Positions 48,590 through 58,691 are shown, counted from the first letter of the stretch. The stretch is DNA of 64,000 nucleotides from Gammaproteobacteria bacterium (GCA_030831165.1 JAURLP010000036.1:71622-135621), one strand, 5' to 3'. Numbers and translations are program-made. Notes: generated by a model from the sequence alone, not told the origin.

Positions 48590-50254
48590 TTAGCTAAGTT
48601 TTTTGTATTTGACTCGAGTAGGCTCCCCATCGCCTTTTCTTTTCTTTCTGTCTTCTTCGTAGTCTGAATAATTTCCCTCATGAAAAATGACATCACTGTT
48701 GCCCTCAAAAGCAAGAATATGGGTTGATATTCGGTCAAGAAACCAGCGGTCATGTGAAACCACAATTACTGTGCCTGGAAAGGCCAGCAGGCCTTCATCC
48801 AAAGCGCGCAAGGTTTCAATATCGAGATCATTTGTTGGTTCATCGAGTAAGAGAACATTTGCGCCACGCTTAAGCAGTTTAGCCAGGTGTAGTCTGTTAC
48901 GTTCCCCGCCAGATAAGTGCTTAACAAATTTTTGCTGATCACCCCCTTTGAAATTAAAGCGACCGAGATAGGCTCGAGACGGAATCTCATAGTTGCCTAT
49001 TTGCAAGGTGTCCAGGCCTTCTGAAACTTCCTGCCAAACAGTGTTTTCATCATTCAGCTCATCCCGGCTTTGGTCAACATATGCCATTTTTACTGTTTCA
49101 CCAATACGAATGCTGCCTGAGTCGGGCTTTTCCTGATCCATCAGCATTTTCAGGAAAGTCGTTTTACCAGCGCCATTACCACCAATAATCCCGACGATAC
49201 TTCCTCTGGGAATAGTCAGGCTGAGATTTTCAATGAGAGCCTTATCCCCAAAACTTTTACTGATATTGTCGACTTCAATAACCAGTTCTCCCAAACGGGG
49301 GCCGGGTGGAATATATAATTCCAGAGTTTCATTTCGAGTCTGAAATTCTTTTGAGGACAATTCTTCAAAGCGAGCCAGACGAGCCTTGCTTTTAGACTGA
49401 CGTCCTTTCGGATTGGCTCTGACCCATTCCAATTCACTTTTAATGGTTTTGGCAATTGAGGATTGTTGTTTTTCTTCAACTTCTAAACGCTTTTCTTTTG
49501 CTTCCAGCCAATTACTGTAATTACCTTCATAAGGAATACCATGGCCGCGATCAAGCTCCAGTATCCAGCCAGCGGCGTGATCCAGGAAATAGCGATCATG
49601 GGTAATGGCGACAACCGTGCCGGGATAATCCTGTAGAAATTTTTCCATCCAGGCGACTGAGCCAGCATCAAGATGGTTGGTTGGTTCGTCTAATAAAAGC
49701 ATGTCTGGTTTGGATAACAATAAGCGACATAGCGCAACTCTGCGTTTTTCACCGCCTGAGAGTCTAGTAACATCCGCATCCCAGGGCGGTAGGCGCAGTG
49801 CATCAGCAGCAATTTCAAGAGTGCGATCTAGATCCCATCCGCCAGTAGCATCTATTTGGACCTGCAATTCACCCTGTCTTTCCAATAAGGCGTTCATTTC
49901 ATCATCACTCATGGGCTCAGCAAATTTGTCACTGATACTGTTAAATTCATCAACTAAATTTTTGATTTCACGAACGCCATCCTCAACATTCCCCTTAACA
50001 TCTTTGCTTGCATCAAGTTCAGGTTCCTGAGGAAGGTAGCCAACTTTCAGGTCTGGCTGAGGCCTGGCTTCGCCATGAAATTCTTTATCGACGCCTGCCA
50101 TGATTCTAAGCAGGGTAGACTTCCCGGCACCATTCAAGCCCAGAACCCCGATTTTGGCCCCTGGGAAAAATGATAAGGAGATATCTTTAAGAATTTCGCG
50201 CTTTGGCGGGACCACTCTACCCACCCGGTTCATGGTGTAAACAAATTGAGCCAT
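48590..50254 (-). CDS. ettA: Energy-dependent translational throttle protein EttA (ABC-F)
   Basis: A 554-residue ABC-F ATPase that binds the ribosomal E site and gates initiation according to ATP/ADP. Two nucleotide-binding domains have Walker A GLNGAGKSTLLR and GGNGAGKTTFLK; signatures are LSGGEKRRVALCRLLL and LSGGERNRLHLAKLLK. The opening MAQFVYTMNRVGRVVPPKREILKDISL is EttA-specific. The PtIM linker (SIAKTIKSELEWVRANPKGRQSKSKARLARFEEL) between the domains is present. It stands alone on the minus strand, 141 bp from divergent glyA. Confidence 0.96.
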   Translation of the reverse strand: MAQFVYTMNRVGRVVPPKREILKDISLSFFPGAKIGVLGLNGAGKSTLLRIMAGVDKEFHGEARPQPDLKVGYLPQEPELDASKDVKGNVEDGVREIKNLVDEFNSISDKFAEPMSDDEMNALLERQGELQVQIDATGGWDLDRTLEIAADALRLPPWDADVTRLSGGEKRRVALCRLLLSKPDMLLLDEPTNHLDAGSVAWMEKFLQDYPGTVVAITHDRYFLDHAAGWILELDRGHGIPYEGNYSNWLEAKEKRLEVEEKQQSSIAKTIKSELEWVRANPKGRQSKSKARLARFEELSSKEFQTRNETLELYIPPGPRLGELVIEVDNISKSFGDKALIENLSLTIPRGSIVGIIGGNGAGKTTFLKMLMDQEKPDSGSIRIGETVKMAYVDQSRDELNDENTVWQEVSEGLDTLQIGNYEIPSRAYLGRFNFKGGDQQKFVKHLSGGERNRLHLAKLLKRGANVLLLDEPTNDLDIETLRALDEGLLAFPGTVIVVSHDRWFLDRISTHILAFEGNSDVIFHEGNYSDYEEDRKKRKGDGEPTRVKYKKLS

Positions 50255-50395
50255 TAAATTAAAACCTATTGTAGCTATTGAATATTATAAAGCTGACTAT
50301 TCTATTCTTCCCGAGCAGGAAAGTAAGGTAGAATAGCGCTTTTTTTACAGAGCCCAGCTTACTTTTCTTAATTTGCCAGATCCCAGAGGAGAAAA

Positions 50396-51652
50396 ATGTT
50401 AACTAAAGATATGACCATAGCCGGTTTTGATGATGAGCTAGAAGCAGCAATTAATGCAGAAGCCAGACGCCAACAGGATCACCTTGAGCTGATAGCTTCA
50501 GAAAATTATGCCAGCCCCAGAGTGCAAGAGGCACAAGGCTCTGTATTAACCAATAAATATGCCGAAGGTTATCCTGGGAAGCGCTACTACGGTGGTTGCG
50601 AGTATGTCGATATAGTTGAAAATCTGGCAATTGAGCGAGCCAAAACGCTGTTTAATGCCGGATATGCCAATGTACAGGCCCACTCAGGATCACAAGCCAA
50701 CTCAGCTGTGTTTTTGGCTTTATTAAAGCCTGGTGACACACTATTGGGTATGAGCCTGGCTGATGGAGGGCATCTTACTCATGGTGCTGCGGTCTCATCC
50801 TCCGGGAGAATCTACAATGCTGTTCAATATGGTCTCAACAGTGAGACGGGTGAAATTAATTATCAACAAGTAGAAGAGTTAGCTCTACAACACAAGCCTA
50901 AACTGATTATTGCCGGCTTCTCAGCGTATTCAAGAATTGTTAATTGGCAACTTATGAGAGATATTGCGGATAAGATAGGGGCTTATCTTATAGTTGATAT
51001 GGCACATGTGGCAGGTCTTGTTGCAGCAGGTGTTTATCCGAGTCCAGTAAATATAGCCCACGTCACAACATCCACCACTCATAAAACCCTGCGAGGCCCA
51101 CGAGGGGGCTTAATTCTGACGCCTGGCGATGATGAGGAACTCAATAAACGTCTGAATTTTGCCATTTTCCCTGAAAGTCAGGGCGGGCCATTAATGCATG
51201 TTATTGCCGCAAAAGCTGTCGCCTTCAAGGAGGCAATGTCTGAAGAGTTTAAAAGCTATCAACAGCAAGTTGTAAAAAATGCTCGAGCCATGGTTGCAGT
51301 TTTTATGGCGCGAGGTTTTGAAATCGTTTCAGGTGGGACGGATGATCATCTTTTCTTATTGAGTTTGGTTGGACGTGAAGTAACGGGAAAAGATGCTGAA
51401 GAAACCTTGGGTAGAGCAAATATTACAGTCAATAAAAATGCTGTACCGAATGATCCACGTTCTCCCTTTGTGACAAGCGGCTTGCGTTTGGGTTCTCCAG
51501 CAGTCACCACTCGAGGTTTTACTGAAGTTGAGGCCGCTGAAATGTCGAATTGGATTTGCGATATACTGGACGATATTAATAATGAAGACTTAATAAAATC
51601 AGTAAAAGAAAAAGTGTTAAGTCTTTGTGAGAAGTTTCCGGTTTACAAATAA
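50396..51652 (+). CDS. glyA: Serine hydroxymethyltransferase
   Basis: PLP enzyme interconverting serine and glycine with tetrahydrofolate. Family blocks are [40 protein letters not shown], and the PLP lysine in [13 protein letters not shown]. The length is 418 residues. AGAGGAGAAAA precedes the ATG. It heads the glyA-nrdR-ribD cluster. Confidence 0.98.
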   Translation: MLTKDMTIAGFDDELEAAINAEARRQQDHLELIASENYASPRVQEAQGSVLTNKYAEGYPGKRYYGGCEYVDIVENLAIERAKTLFNAGYANVQAHSGSQANSAVFLALLKPGDTLLGMSLADGGHLTHGAAVSSSGRIYNAVQYGLNSETGEINYQQVEELALQHKPKLIIAGFSAYSRIVNWQLMRDIADKIGAYLIVDMAHVAGLVAAGVYPSPVNIAHVTTSTTHKTLRGPRGGLILTPGDDEELNKRLNFAIFPESQGGPLMHVIAAKAVAFKEAMSEEFKSYQQQVVKNARAMVAVFMARGFEIVSGGTDDHLFLLSLVGREVTGKDAEETLGRANITVNKNAVPNDPRSPFVTSGLRLGSPAVTTRGFTEVEAAEMSNWICDILDDINNEDLIKSVKEKVLSLCEKFPVYK

Positions 51653-51691
51653 GTTAAACATTTATAAGAGTTAACTAACGGTAGCTAACTG

Positions 51692-52159
51692 ATGCATTGC
51701 CCTTTTTGTCATGCTACAGATACTAAAGTAATTGATTCGCGCCTGGTTGCGGAAGGTAATCAGGTGCGCCGTCGGCGTGAATGTTTAACCTGTAATGAAC
51801 GATTCACTACCTTTGAAGGGGCTGAACTATTAATGCCTCGGGTTATCAAACAAAATGGCGAACGTGAACCATTCAATGAAGATAAACTACGCAAAGGAAT
51901 TTTAAAAGCCCTCGAAAAAAGACCAGTGAGTTTGGATCAGGTAGAGGAAGCTCTGACTCATATTAATCACGCCCTTCGCGCTTCCGGTGAAAGAGAGGTA
52001 TCCAGCGACCTTGTTGGAGAAAAAGTGATGCAGGAATTACGCAAGCTGGATGAAGTAGCTTATGTGCGTTTTGCTTCTGTCTATAGAAGTTTCAAAGATT
52101 TGAATGAGTTTAGAGCAGCAATTGATAACATCGCACAAACATCAAAAGATAAAGCGTAG
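51692..52159 (+). CDS. nrdR: Transcriptional repressor NrdR
   Basis: Represses ribonucleotide reductase genes in response to dATP/ATP. The N-terminal zinc ribbon has [17 protein letters not shown] and [15 protein letters not shown]; the ATP-cone follows with [20 protein letters not shown]. The 155-residue length is standard. It is conserved in this position before ribD in Gammaproteobacteria. Confidence 0.97.
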   Translation: MHCPFCHATDTKVIDSRLVAEGNQVRRRRECLTCNERFTTFEGAELLMPRVIKQNGEREPFNEDKLRKGILKALEKRPVSLDQVEEALTHINHALRASGEREVSSDLVGEKVMQELRKLDEVAYVRFASVYRSFKDLNEFRAAIDNIAQTSKDKA

Positions 52160-52247
52160 TTTCTGCTAAATTTTTTATTTCATTAATTTTATTTTCTCAC
52201 ATCGAGGCTGCGCTGCAATTATCTGAACCAGCAAATAATATAAACAA

Positions 52248-53348
52248 ATGAAAATAAACACTGACACAATATACATGCAGCGTTGTCTAGAGCTCGCTTT
52301 AAAAGGGGAATACAGCAGTAAACCAAACCCCCGTGTTGGATGTTTGATTGTCAAAGAAGGACAGATACTTGCAGAAGGCTGGCACCAATTTGCTGGAGAA
52401 GTACATGCCGAAGTACATGCCCTGAATCAGGCTAAGGCATCAGCTAGCGGGGCAAGTTTATATGTCACACTTGAGCCCTGCTCACACCACGGTCGAACTG
52501 CTCCCTGTTGTGACGCCATTATTGCAGCGGGCTTAAGCAAAGTAGTCTATGGCATGATTGACCCAAACCCAGAAGTGGCTGGTAAAGGTATCAGCAAGCT
52601 AAAAAATGCAGGTATAGAAGTTGTTGGGCCTCTTCTTGCAGAAAAATGTGCAGATTTAAATCCAGGTTTCATTAAAAGAATGACAACCGCATTGCCTTAT
52701 GTACGCTGCAAGATGGCAATGAGTTCAGATGGCAGAACGGCTATGGCTAGCGGTGAAAGTAAATGGATCACCGGTGATGAGGCCCGCCTTGATGTGCAAA
52801 AATGGAGAGCCAGAAGCAGTGCGTCAATTACTGGCATCGAAACAATAATTGCAGATGACCCATCTCTAAATGTTCGCCTTGACGATGCAGAAGTCCTGCA
52901 ACCCCTAAGAGTGATTTGTGATTCAAAACTTAGACTTTCAAATAGTGCGAAGACTTTACAAACAGCTGGAAATATTTTGCTGGTATCTGCAATAGAAAAA
53001 GAATTTATAGCGTCTCCTACACAAGTGGCTGATTTGGAGCAGATATTTTTGCCTGGTGAGGAAAATAAAATTGATTTATACACATTGTTGCAATATTTGG
53101 CACGAGAAAAAGAATGCAATGAAGTGCTTATTGAGTCGGGTTCAACTTTAGCTGGGGCATTTATTAAAGCAGGTCTGGTGGATGAAATTATACTCTACAT
53201 GGCGCCTAAACTTTTAGGTCATGAGGGCTTGCCATTATTTACGCTTCCTGGTTTGGAAAACATGGAAGATCAAATTTCACTTGAATACTCAGATGTGTCA
53301 TTACTCGATAAAGATTGTAGAATGCGCGTCCGTGTTTTAAATAAGTAA
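52248..53348 (+). CDS. ribD: Bifunctional riboflavin biosynthesis deaminase/reductase
   Basis: N-terminal cytidine-deaminase-like domain deaminates the pyrimidine, and the C-terminal domain reduces the ribosyl side chain. The zinc site is HAEVHALNQA with EPCSHHGRTAPCCDAII; the reductase region contains KMAMSSDGRTAMASGESKWITG and LIESGSTLAGAFIKAGLVDEI. The length is 366 residues. It precedes ribE by 18 bp. Confidence 0.97.
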   Translation: MKINTDTIYMQRCLELALKGEYSSKPNPRVGCLIVKEGQILAEGWHQFAGEVHAEVHALNQAKASASGASLYVTLEPCSHHGRTAPCCDAIIAAGLSKVVYGMIDPNPEVAGKGISKLKNAGIEVVGPLLAEKCADLNPGFIKRMTTALPYVRCKMAMSSDGRTAMASGESKWITGDEARLDVQKWRARSSASITGIETIIADDPSLNVRLDDAEVLQPLRVICDSKLRLSNSAKTLQTAGNILLVSAIEKEFIASPTQVADLEQIFLPGEENKIDLYTLLQYLAREKECNEVLIESGSTLAGAFIKAGLVDEIILYMAPKLLGHEGLPLFTLPGLENMEDQISLEYSDVSLLDKDCRMRVRVLNK

Positions 53349-53366
53349 GCAGGAAAAATTCCAACT

Positions 53367-54059
53367 ATGTTTACCGGGATTATTGAAGCGACAGGTATCA
53401 TAAAATCTCTCACAAAAAGTGGGGGAAACAGTAAAGATGAATGTTGCCTGACTATCTATTCAGAAAAACTAGATTTCAGTGATGTCAAACTTGGTGACAG
53501 CATTGCAGTAAGCGGTGTCTGTCTTACCGTAACCAAGTTGGGTGAGGCTACATTCAGTGCTGATGTTTCAAATGAAACCTTAAAATGTACAAATCTTGGA
53601 GCTCTTGCTACTGGTGCTTTGGTTAATCTGGAGTTGTCTTTAAAACCAGAGAGTCGACTTGGTGGTCATCTTGTTAGTGGCCATGTAGACGGGCTGGGAA
53701 CTTTATATGCTAAAGATGTTGATGCAGGAAGCCTGAAACTGGTTTTTACAGCGCCACTTGAATTGGCTCACTATATTTCACGTAAGGGTTCTATTTGTAT
53801 CGATGGCATAAGTTTGACTGTTAACGAGGTAGATGGGCTTAATTTTTCTGTCTATATAATTCCTCATACCGCAGCTGAAACAACCATGCATGAGTTTGAA
53901 GTAGGACGCCAGGTTAACCTGGAAGTGGATTTAATTAGCCGTTACCTTGAACGATTGTTACAAAAAAATGAGCTGTCAGAAATGTACTCTGAAAATAACA
54001 CTAAAAAAAATGAAGGCTTGAGTTATAGAAAATTGAAAGCCAGTGGTTTTATAAAATAA
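53367..54059 (+). CDS. ribE: Riboflavin synthase, alpha chain
   Basis: Dismutates lumazine to riboflavin. Two Lum-binding repeats: the first opens MFTGIIEATGIIKSL with GVCLTVTKLG, the second has GGHLVSGHVDGLGTL and GISLTVNEVDG. The length of 230 residues exceeds the usual 215 by a Lys-rich tail (about residues 205-230), which is unlike the family. Its final base is shared with the ribBA start. Confidence 0.95.
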   Translation: MFTGIIEATGIIKSLTKSGGNSKDECCLTIYSEKLDFSDVKLGDSIAVSGVCLTVTKLGEATFSADVSNETLKCTNLGALATGALVNLELSLKPESRLGGHLVSGHVDGLGTLYAKDVDAGSLKLVFTAPLELAHYISRKGSICIDGISLTVNEVDGLNFSVYIIPHTAAETTMHEFEVGRQVNLEVDLISRYLERLLQKNELSEMYSENNTKKNEGLSYRKLKASGFIK

Positions 54060-55177
54060 TGCAATTAAATACTACTCAAGAGTTAATAGAAGATATTCGT
54101 TTAGGCAAAATGGTTGTCTTGATGGATGATGAAGATCGAGAGAATGAAGGCGATATTGTCATTGCTGCAGATAAAGTCAGTGCATCAGAAGTCAATTTTA
54201 TGGCAACACATGCACGAGGGCTGATTTGTCTGACGCTCACAAGCGAACGCTGTCAACAATTGCAGTTGCCTTTAATGGTCAGTGCTAACCAAACACTTTT
54301 TGGAACCAATTTTACAGTTTCAATTGAAGCGGCAGAAGGTGTCACAACAGGAATTTCCACAGCTGATAGGGCTAGAACCATTCAGGCAGCTGTTGCTCCG
54401 AATGCAACCCCGACAGATATTAAGTTGCCTGGGCATATCTTTCCTTTGATGGCTAAAGAAGGAGGCGTTTTACGTAGGGCTGGTCATACTGAAGCTGGAT
54501 GTGATCTAGCCAGATTAGCTGGATTAACACCTGCCGCAGCTATTTGCGAAATAATGAATGCTGATGGCTCCATGGCAAGACGATCTGATCTGGAAAAGTT
54601 TGCGCAGGAGCATGGACTTAAAATCGGTACCATTATGGATCTGGTGCATTACAGAATTGCCAATGAGCAAACAGTTGTGCGAATTCAGCAATACCCTGTA
54701 GCGACCGAGCATGGTGATTTTGAGATATTTTGTTATCGAGACACGATAAAAGAAGGAGAGCCAATCCATCTGGCCCTGGTAAAAGGCGAGATAAATTCTG
54801 AAGAACCAGTTTTGGTTAGAGTAATTGTAACTAATACACTAAGGGATTTGCTTACTATTAAAGATCCCAGACGTTCAAGCTGGCCCCTGCACCGGGCAAT
54901 GGAAAAAATTAATCAGGAAGGCAAAGGTGTAGTCGTTATCCTGGCCGGTGAAGAAAATAATTCTAGTATTCTGAGCCAGTTAAAAAGTTTCAGTGCCTTT
55001 GCTGAATCCAAAGTTTCAGCAAAGGCTTCTCAGGGCATGTTTCTTAATGTGGGTACAGGTTCTCAAATTTTACGAGATTTGGGTGTAGGCAAGATGCGGC
55101 TTATGAGTTACCCAACCAAATATGCTATTTCCGGCTTTGATCTGGAAGTAGTGGAATATATACCCTTTGAAGAATAA
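54059..55177 (+). CDS. ribBA: 3,4-dihydroxy-2-butanone 4-phosphate synthase with degenerate GTP cyclohydrolase II domain (RibBX type)
   Basis: The N-terminal domain (about 1-200) is a complete Rib[22 protein letters not shown], then [16 protein letters not shown]-like and [17 protein letters not shown] with the catalytic acid region. The C-terminal 165 residues align with GTP cyclohydrolase II in outline ([14 protein letters not shown] at the start), but where the zinc-binding EC...GSxRCDCG should stand the text is [15 protein letters not shown]; no cysteine remains in this domain beyond one near its start. The enzyme therefore should lack cyclohydrolase activity, as known for the hybrid RibBX proteins, which means a separate ribA is needed elsewhere. 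The one-base overlap with ribE suggests coupling. Confidence 0.9.
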   Translation: MQLNTTQELIEDIRLGKMVVLMDDEDRENEGDIVIAADKVSASEVNFMATHARGLICLTLTSERCQQLQLPLMVSANQTLFGTNFTVSIEAAEGVTTGISTADRARTIQAAVAPNATPTDIKLPGHIFPLMAKEGGVLRRAGHTEAGCDLARLAGLTPAAAICEIMNADGSMARRSDLEKFAQEHGLKIGTIMDLVHYRIANEQTVVRIQQYPVATEHGDFEIFCYRDTIKEGEPIHLALVKGEINSEEPVLVRVIVTNTLRDLLTIKDPRRSSWPLHRAMEKINQEGKGVVVILAGEENNSSILSQLKSFSAFAESKVSAKASQGMFLNVGTGSQILRDLGVGKMRLMSYPTKYAISGFDLEVVEYIPFEE

Positions 55178-55230
55178 GCTAATAATTTAAAAGGAATTAA
55201 TTAGACGGGTAGACTAAGACAGAGCATATT

Positions 55231-55701
55231 ATGAATAAGATAAAAACAATTGAAGGTGAATACAGTGGTGCAAGTGCAAATTATGCAATTGTCGTCAGCC
55301 GCTTTAATGAGTTTATTGTGAATAGTTTGCAAGATGGCGCTATTAATTGCCTGAGCCGCCATGGCGTGCCTGAAAGTGCAATAACACTAATAAAAGTACC
55401 AGGTGCTTTTGAATTGCCTTTGGCGGCCCAAAAAGCTGCCCAGACAGAACAGTATGATGCAATAATTGCTCTGGGAGCAGTAATAAGAGGCAGCACTCCC
55501 CATTTTGATTATGTCTGTACTGAATGCAGTCGCGGTTTAAGTCAAGTTAGTCTGGAATTTGAAATTCCGGTCGCGTTTGGTGTGCTTACTGTTGATACTA
55601 TTGAACAAGCTATTGAGCGCGCAGGGACTAAAGCAGGAAACAAGGGTGCTGATGCTGCGATGACTGCGCTGGAAATGGTCAGTCTCATGCGCAAGCTGTA
55701 A
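55231..55701 (+). CDS. ribH: 6,7-dimethyl-8-ribityllumazine synthase
   Basis: Condenses the RibD and RibB products to lumazine. The protein has 156 residues with the family blocks [47 protein letters not shown] and the active-site histidine near RGSTPHFD, then [26 protein letters not shown]. It ends 3 bp before nusB. Confidence 0.97.
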   Translation: MNKIKTIEGEYSGASANYAIVVSRFNEFIVNSLQDGAINCLSRHGVPESAITLIKVPGAFELPLAAQKAAQTEQYDAIIALGAVIRGSTPHFDYVCTECSRGLSQVSLEFEIPVAFGVLTVDTIEQAIERAGTKAGNKGADAAMTALEMVSLMRKL

Positions 55702-55704
55702 TCT

Positions 55705-56151
55705 ATGCCTGAGGACTCATCACAACCCAAAATTTCACATCGTAAAAAAGCCAGAAATTTAATGGTTCAGGCTCTTTATCAATGGCAATTGGCAGATGGC
55801 TTGGCGATTGATATAGAAGCTCAGTTTAGAGCTGATAATGCGGCTAAAATTGACTGGGATTTTTTCCATCAGGCTCTTACATTTATCATTAATAATTCTA
55901 AAGAAATTGACCAGATTTTTGCGGAAAAACTGGATCGGGAATTGGATCAGCTTGATCCAATAGAACTGGCTCTTTTGCGCCTGGGTAGTTTTGAGTTTAC
56001 TCAGCGCATTGACGTTCCTTATAAGGTTGTAATCAATGAATATGTTGATCTGGCTAAAAAATACGGCGCCACTGATAGTCATAAATATATCAATGGCGTT
56101 TTAGATAAACTGGCAAAACAATATCGAGCATTAGAAATAAAAAATGCTTGA
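55705..56151 (+). CDS. nusB: Transcription antitermination factor NusB
   Basis: NusB with S10 binds boxA of rRNA leaders. The N-terminus has RKKARNLMVQALYQWQL; the later blocks are ELDQLDPIELALLRLGSFEF and PYKVVINEYVDLAKKYGATDSHKYINGVLD. The length is 148 residues. It overlaps a possible TTG start of thiL by 4 bp; ribH-nusB-thiL is a conserved order. Confidence 0.97.
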   Translation: MPEDSSQPKISHRKKARNLMVQALYQWQLADGLAIDIEAQFRADNAAKIDWDFFHQALTFIINNSKEIDQIFAEKLDRELDQLDPIELALLRLGSFEFTQRIDVPYKVVINEYVDLAKKYGATDSHKYINGVLDKLAKQYRALEIKNA

Positions 56152-56159
56152 GACACATT

Positions 56160-57152
56160 ATGGCTGTTTCAGAATTTGATTTAATCAAGACGTATTTTAA
56201 TAAACCCGGTCTAATTCCTACTAAGGAGCAGTCCGTCAAAATTCCTTTAGGAATAGGTGATGACTGCGCCCTGATTGAGCTCCCTCCTGGAAAACTTTTA
56301 GCAATCTCAATGGATACTCTGGTCGCCGATGTGCATTTCCCGGCTAAGGCTGATTCGGCTTTAATTGCACAACGCGCTTTGGCCGTTAATTTAAGTGACC
56401 TTGCAGCTATGGGAGCGGAGCCTCTGGCATTTACACTAGCTTTGAGCTTACCAAAAGCAGATGAGTCCTGGTTACAAGCATTTAGTCTTGGTTTAGAGAC
56501 TTTGGTTCAGACTTATCATTGCCCGCTTATCGGTGGTGATATCACCAAAGGGCCTTTGAGTATCACGATTCAGGTACACGGGCTTTTGAATAAAGGCGAA
56601 GTGATGACCAGAAGCGGGGCAAAACCGGGTGATCTGGTTTATGTTTCTGGTGAGCTTGGGGCAGCTGGCCTGGCTGTAAGTTTAATGAACAATGGCATGT
56701 TACTTGATAAACCAGATACCCAGGAGCTTCATACAGCCTATTTTCAACCTGTACCAAGAATAAATCTGGGACAAAGCTGTGCGGCCATAGCCTCCGCAGC
56801 TATTGATATTTCTGATGGATTAATGGCTGATCTGGGGCATATAGCTAAACAGAGTGGTGTTGGCATTGAGCTAAACGCAAAGGCTATCCCCATAGCAAGA
56901 GCGGTCAAAAAATTTATGAGTACAATGGGAGATAAAAGTCAGGGGTTAAATTTAGCCTTAACGGCAGGCGATGAATATGAATTGGCATTAATTGTTGCAG
57001 AAGATCAACAAGAAGCATTACAGCAAACAGCAGCAGATCTTAATGTCCCACTGACTTTGATAGGACATGTTGTAAAGGGGACCAGAGTGAAGTGCCTGAA
57101 TAATGACGGACAAGAAATTGAAGTGAAAACTTCAGGTTATCAACATTTTTAA
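56160..57152 (+). CDS. thiL: Thiamine-monophosphate kinase
   Basis: Phosphorylates thiamine monophosphate to the diphosphate. The ATG at 56160 gives MAVSEFDLIKTYF, matching the family opening; a TTG at 56148 is an alternative. Key blocks are IGDDCALIELPPGKLLAISMDTLV, VNLSDLAAMGAEPLAFTLALSLP, PLIGGDITKGPLSITIQVHG and AIDISDGLMADLGHI. The length is 330 residues. It is directly followed, in the same frame, by the ABC permease remnant. Confidence 0.96.
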   Translation: MAVSEFDLIKTYFNKPGLIPTKEQSVKIPLGIGDDCALIELPPGKLLAISMDTLVADVHFPAKADSALIAQRALAVNLSDLAAMGAEPLAFTLALSLPKADESWLQAFSLGLETLVQTYHCPLIGGDITKGPLSITIQVHGLLNKGEVMTRSGAKPGDLVYVSGELGAAGLAVSLMNNGMLLDKPDTQELHTAYFQPVPRINLGQSCAAIASAAIDISDGLMADLGHIAKQSGVGIELNAKAIPIARAVKKFMSTMGDKSQGLNLALTAGDEYELALIVAEDQQEALQQTAADLNVPLTLIGHVVKGTRVKCLNNDGQEIEVKTSGYQHF

Positions 57153-57326
57153 ATACTGACTGAAAATGAAGTACTTCCTCTAACCGATTTTAATCGCATT
57201 ATTAGAAACATTATGCTGAGGGGCTCCGAGATTGATTTTTTAAGCACAGATATGCTGGCCTTGTTAACATTTGCTTTTGTAGCCTTGAGTATTGCGATAT
57301 TGCGTTTTAATAAACGGCTGGATTAA
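57153..57326 (+). pseudogene. C-terminal remnant of an ABC-2 type transporter permease
   Basis: Immediately after the thiL stop, in the same frame, 57 codons read ILTENEVLPLTDFNRIIRN, then IMLRGSEIDFLSTDML and a hydrophobic stretch ending ILRFNKRLD. ABC-2 permeases typically end this way: a PLT..RIIRGIMLKG segment, a last membrane helix and a RFRKRLD tail. The rest of the permease and its ATPase are absent. An ATG at 57212 could start a 37-residue peptide, but its pattern fits a decayed gene better. It ends 2 bp before pgpA. Confidence 0.6.
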
Positions 57327-57328
57327 TA

Positions 57329-57811
57329 ATGGATACGCAACTTTCTAAAACAGTTTTAACTCATCCAGTACATTTTCTGGCATTTGGTTTTGGCAGCGGT
57401 TTGTCACCCAAGGCGCCGGGTACAGCCGGCACTGTTGTAGCCGTTATTCTCTATCTGCTATTAGCTCAATTACCACTAATTGCCTATCTAATAATGTTAC
57501 TTGTTACTTTCGCCGCGGGCATATATTTATGTGGGCGTAGCTCGAGCTTACTTGGTGTGCATGACCATGGGGGTATTGTCTGGGATGAATTTGTGGGTTA
57601 CTGGATTACCATGCTGGTTGCGCCTAGTGGCTTTACATGGCTTGTTGTAGGTTTTGTTTTGTTTCGACTCTTTGATATTTTGAAGCCGTTCCCAATTAAT
57701 TATTTTGATAAGCATGTGCATGGAGGGCTGGGGATTATGATTGACGATGCCATAGCAGGAAGTTTTGCCTGGCTTTGCTTGCAGCTCATTGCTATTGGGG
57801 TAGCGGTTTGA
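57329..57811 (+). CDS. pgpA: Phosphatidylglycerophosphatase A
   Basis: Dephosphorylates phosphatidylglycerophosphate in the inner membrane. The protein has 160 residues and about four membrane segments. The family motifs [30 protein letters not shown] and a [12 protein letters not shown] block are present, and the C-terminus has a [13 protein letters not shown] box. It follows thiL, as is usual, apart from the inserted remnant. Confidence 0.95.
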   Translation: MDTQLSKTVLTHPVHFLAFGFGSGLSPKAPGTAGTVVAVILYLLLAQLPLIAYLIMLLVTFAAGIYLCGRSSSLLGVHDHGGIVWDEFVGYWITMLVAPSGFTWLVVGFVLFRLFDILKPFPINYFDKHVHGGLGIMIDDAIAGSFAWLCLQLIAIGVAV

Positions 57812-58260
57812 AAATCTGGGTTGATGCAGATGCATGCCCTATTGTCATCAAAGATATTCTTTATAAGGCCGCCCAAAGAACCCAGACTGAATTAATCTTG
57901 GTTGCCAACCAGCCACTTCGGGTGCCGGGTTCCCTTTATATTAAATCTATTCAGGTTCAGCCAGGTTTTGATGTTGCGGATAATGAAATAGTTAAATTAG
58001 TCGAGAAAAATGATCTGGTAATTACTTCGGATATTCCATTGGCAGATGAAGTAATAGAAAAAGGCGGCCAAGCCTTGAGTCCTCGTGGAGAACTTTATAC
58101 CGTTTCCAATATCAAAAGTCGTCTTAACATGCGCGATTTTATGGATGCTATGCGCGCTAGTGGTGAGCATAGCGGTGGACCTCCAGCCTTAAATCATAGT
58201 GACAGGCAGAGGTTTGCTAATCATCTTGATAGAATTCTAAGTAAAGCTTTAAAAAAATAA
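57808..58260 (+). CDS. UPF0178 (YaiI/YqxD) family protein
   Basis: A 150-residue protein of the UPF0178 family, with NYN/PIN-like nuclease fold. The TTG start at 57808 overlaps the pgpA stop (TTGA) and gives the family start [10 protein letters not shown]; a longer in-frame reading lies within pgpA. Later blocks are [26 protein letters not shown] and [20 protein letters not shown]. Its biochemical role is not established. Confidence 0.92.
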   Translation: MKIWVDADACPIVIKDILYKAAQRTQTELILVANQPLRVPGSLYIKSIQVQPGFDVADNEIVKLVEKNDLVITSDIPLADEVIEKGGQALSPRGELYTVSNIKSRLNMRDFMDAMRASGEHSGGPPALNHSDRQRFANHLDRILSKALKK

Positions 58261-58343
58261 TTGAATTTTCATTAGCTGTAATAGCGAACGCCGCCTCGCT
58301 TATTTAGGCTTAATCTTGTCATGACAATATAAAATGTGTTTTT

Positions 58344-58691
58344 TTATACAGTGGATTTAGTATTCAGAATTCTCTTTTTACTGAAAAACTTAATGCGAAT
58401 ATATTTTTCAGTTTCAGCGATAATATAGGTTGCTAGACCAACAAGAAATATCAATAGAAGATCTGTAATACTTGGGCTGCGTGTGGAAAAAATTGCCTGC
58501 AAGGGTGGCAGGTAGGTAATGGCAAATTGCGCCATTATGACAATGGCGATAATAAACCAGATAAGCGGAGTCCCCCTAAGATTTTGCCAACTAAAAGAAG
58601 TCGAATAAAAACTTCGAATAAAGAATAACTGAAAAATTTCCATGATAAAAAGATTCAAAAGCCATATCTTAATACTGTGTTGATTGATCCG
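58344..58691 (-). pseudogene. C-terminal remnant of a cation-transporting P-type ATPase
   Basis: Downstream of deaD, one minus-strand frame reads the last part of a PacL-type ATPase: INQHSIKIWLLNLFIMEIF, a SFYSTSF loop, then WFIIAIVIMAQFAITYLPPL with LQAIF and a final helix ending in VGLATYIIAETEKYIR. In calcium/cation ATPases the same order (last helices with TYLPPLQALF and VELEK) occurs at the C-terminus. The catalytic domains and most of the membrane part are missing. The open frame extends upstream into deaD in another frame, but that part is shadow coding. Hence a remnant, not an intact gene. Confidence 0.65.

Noticed and set aside
48582-48605. TAGCT/AGCTA hairpin with T tract at the end of ettA
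   Set aside because: Only five stem pairs; could weakly end the lambda-P-like transcript but is not convincing.
52160-52247. FMN riboswitch upstream of ribD
   Set aside because: The gap is only 88 bp and shows none of the conserved FMN-element blocks.
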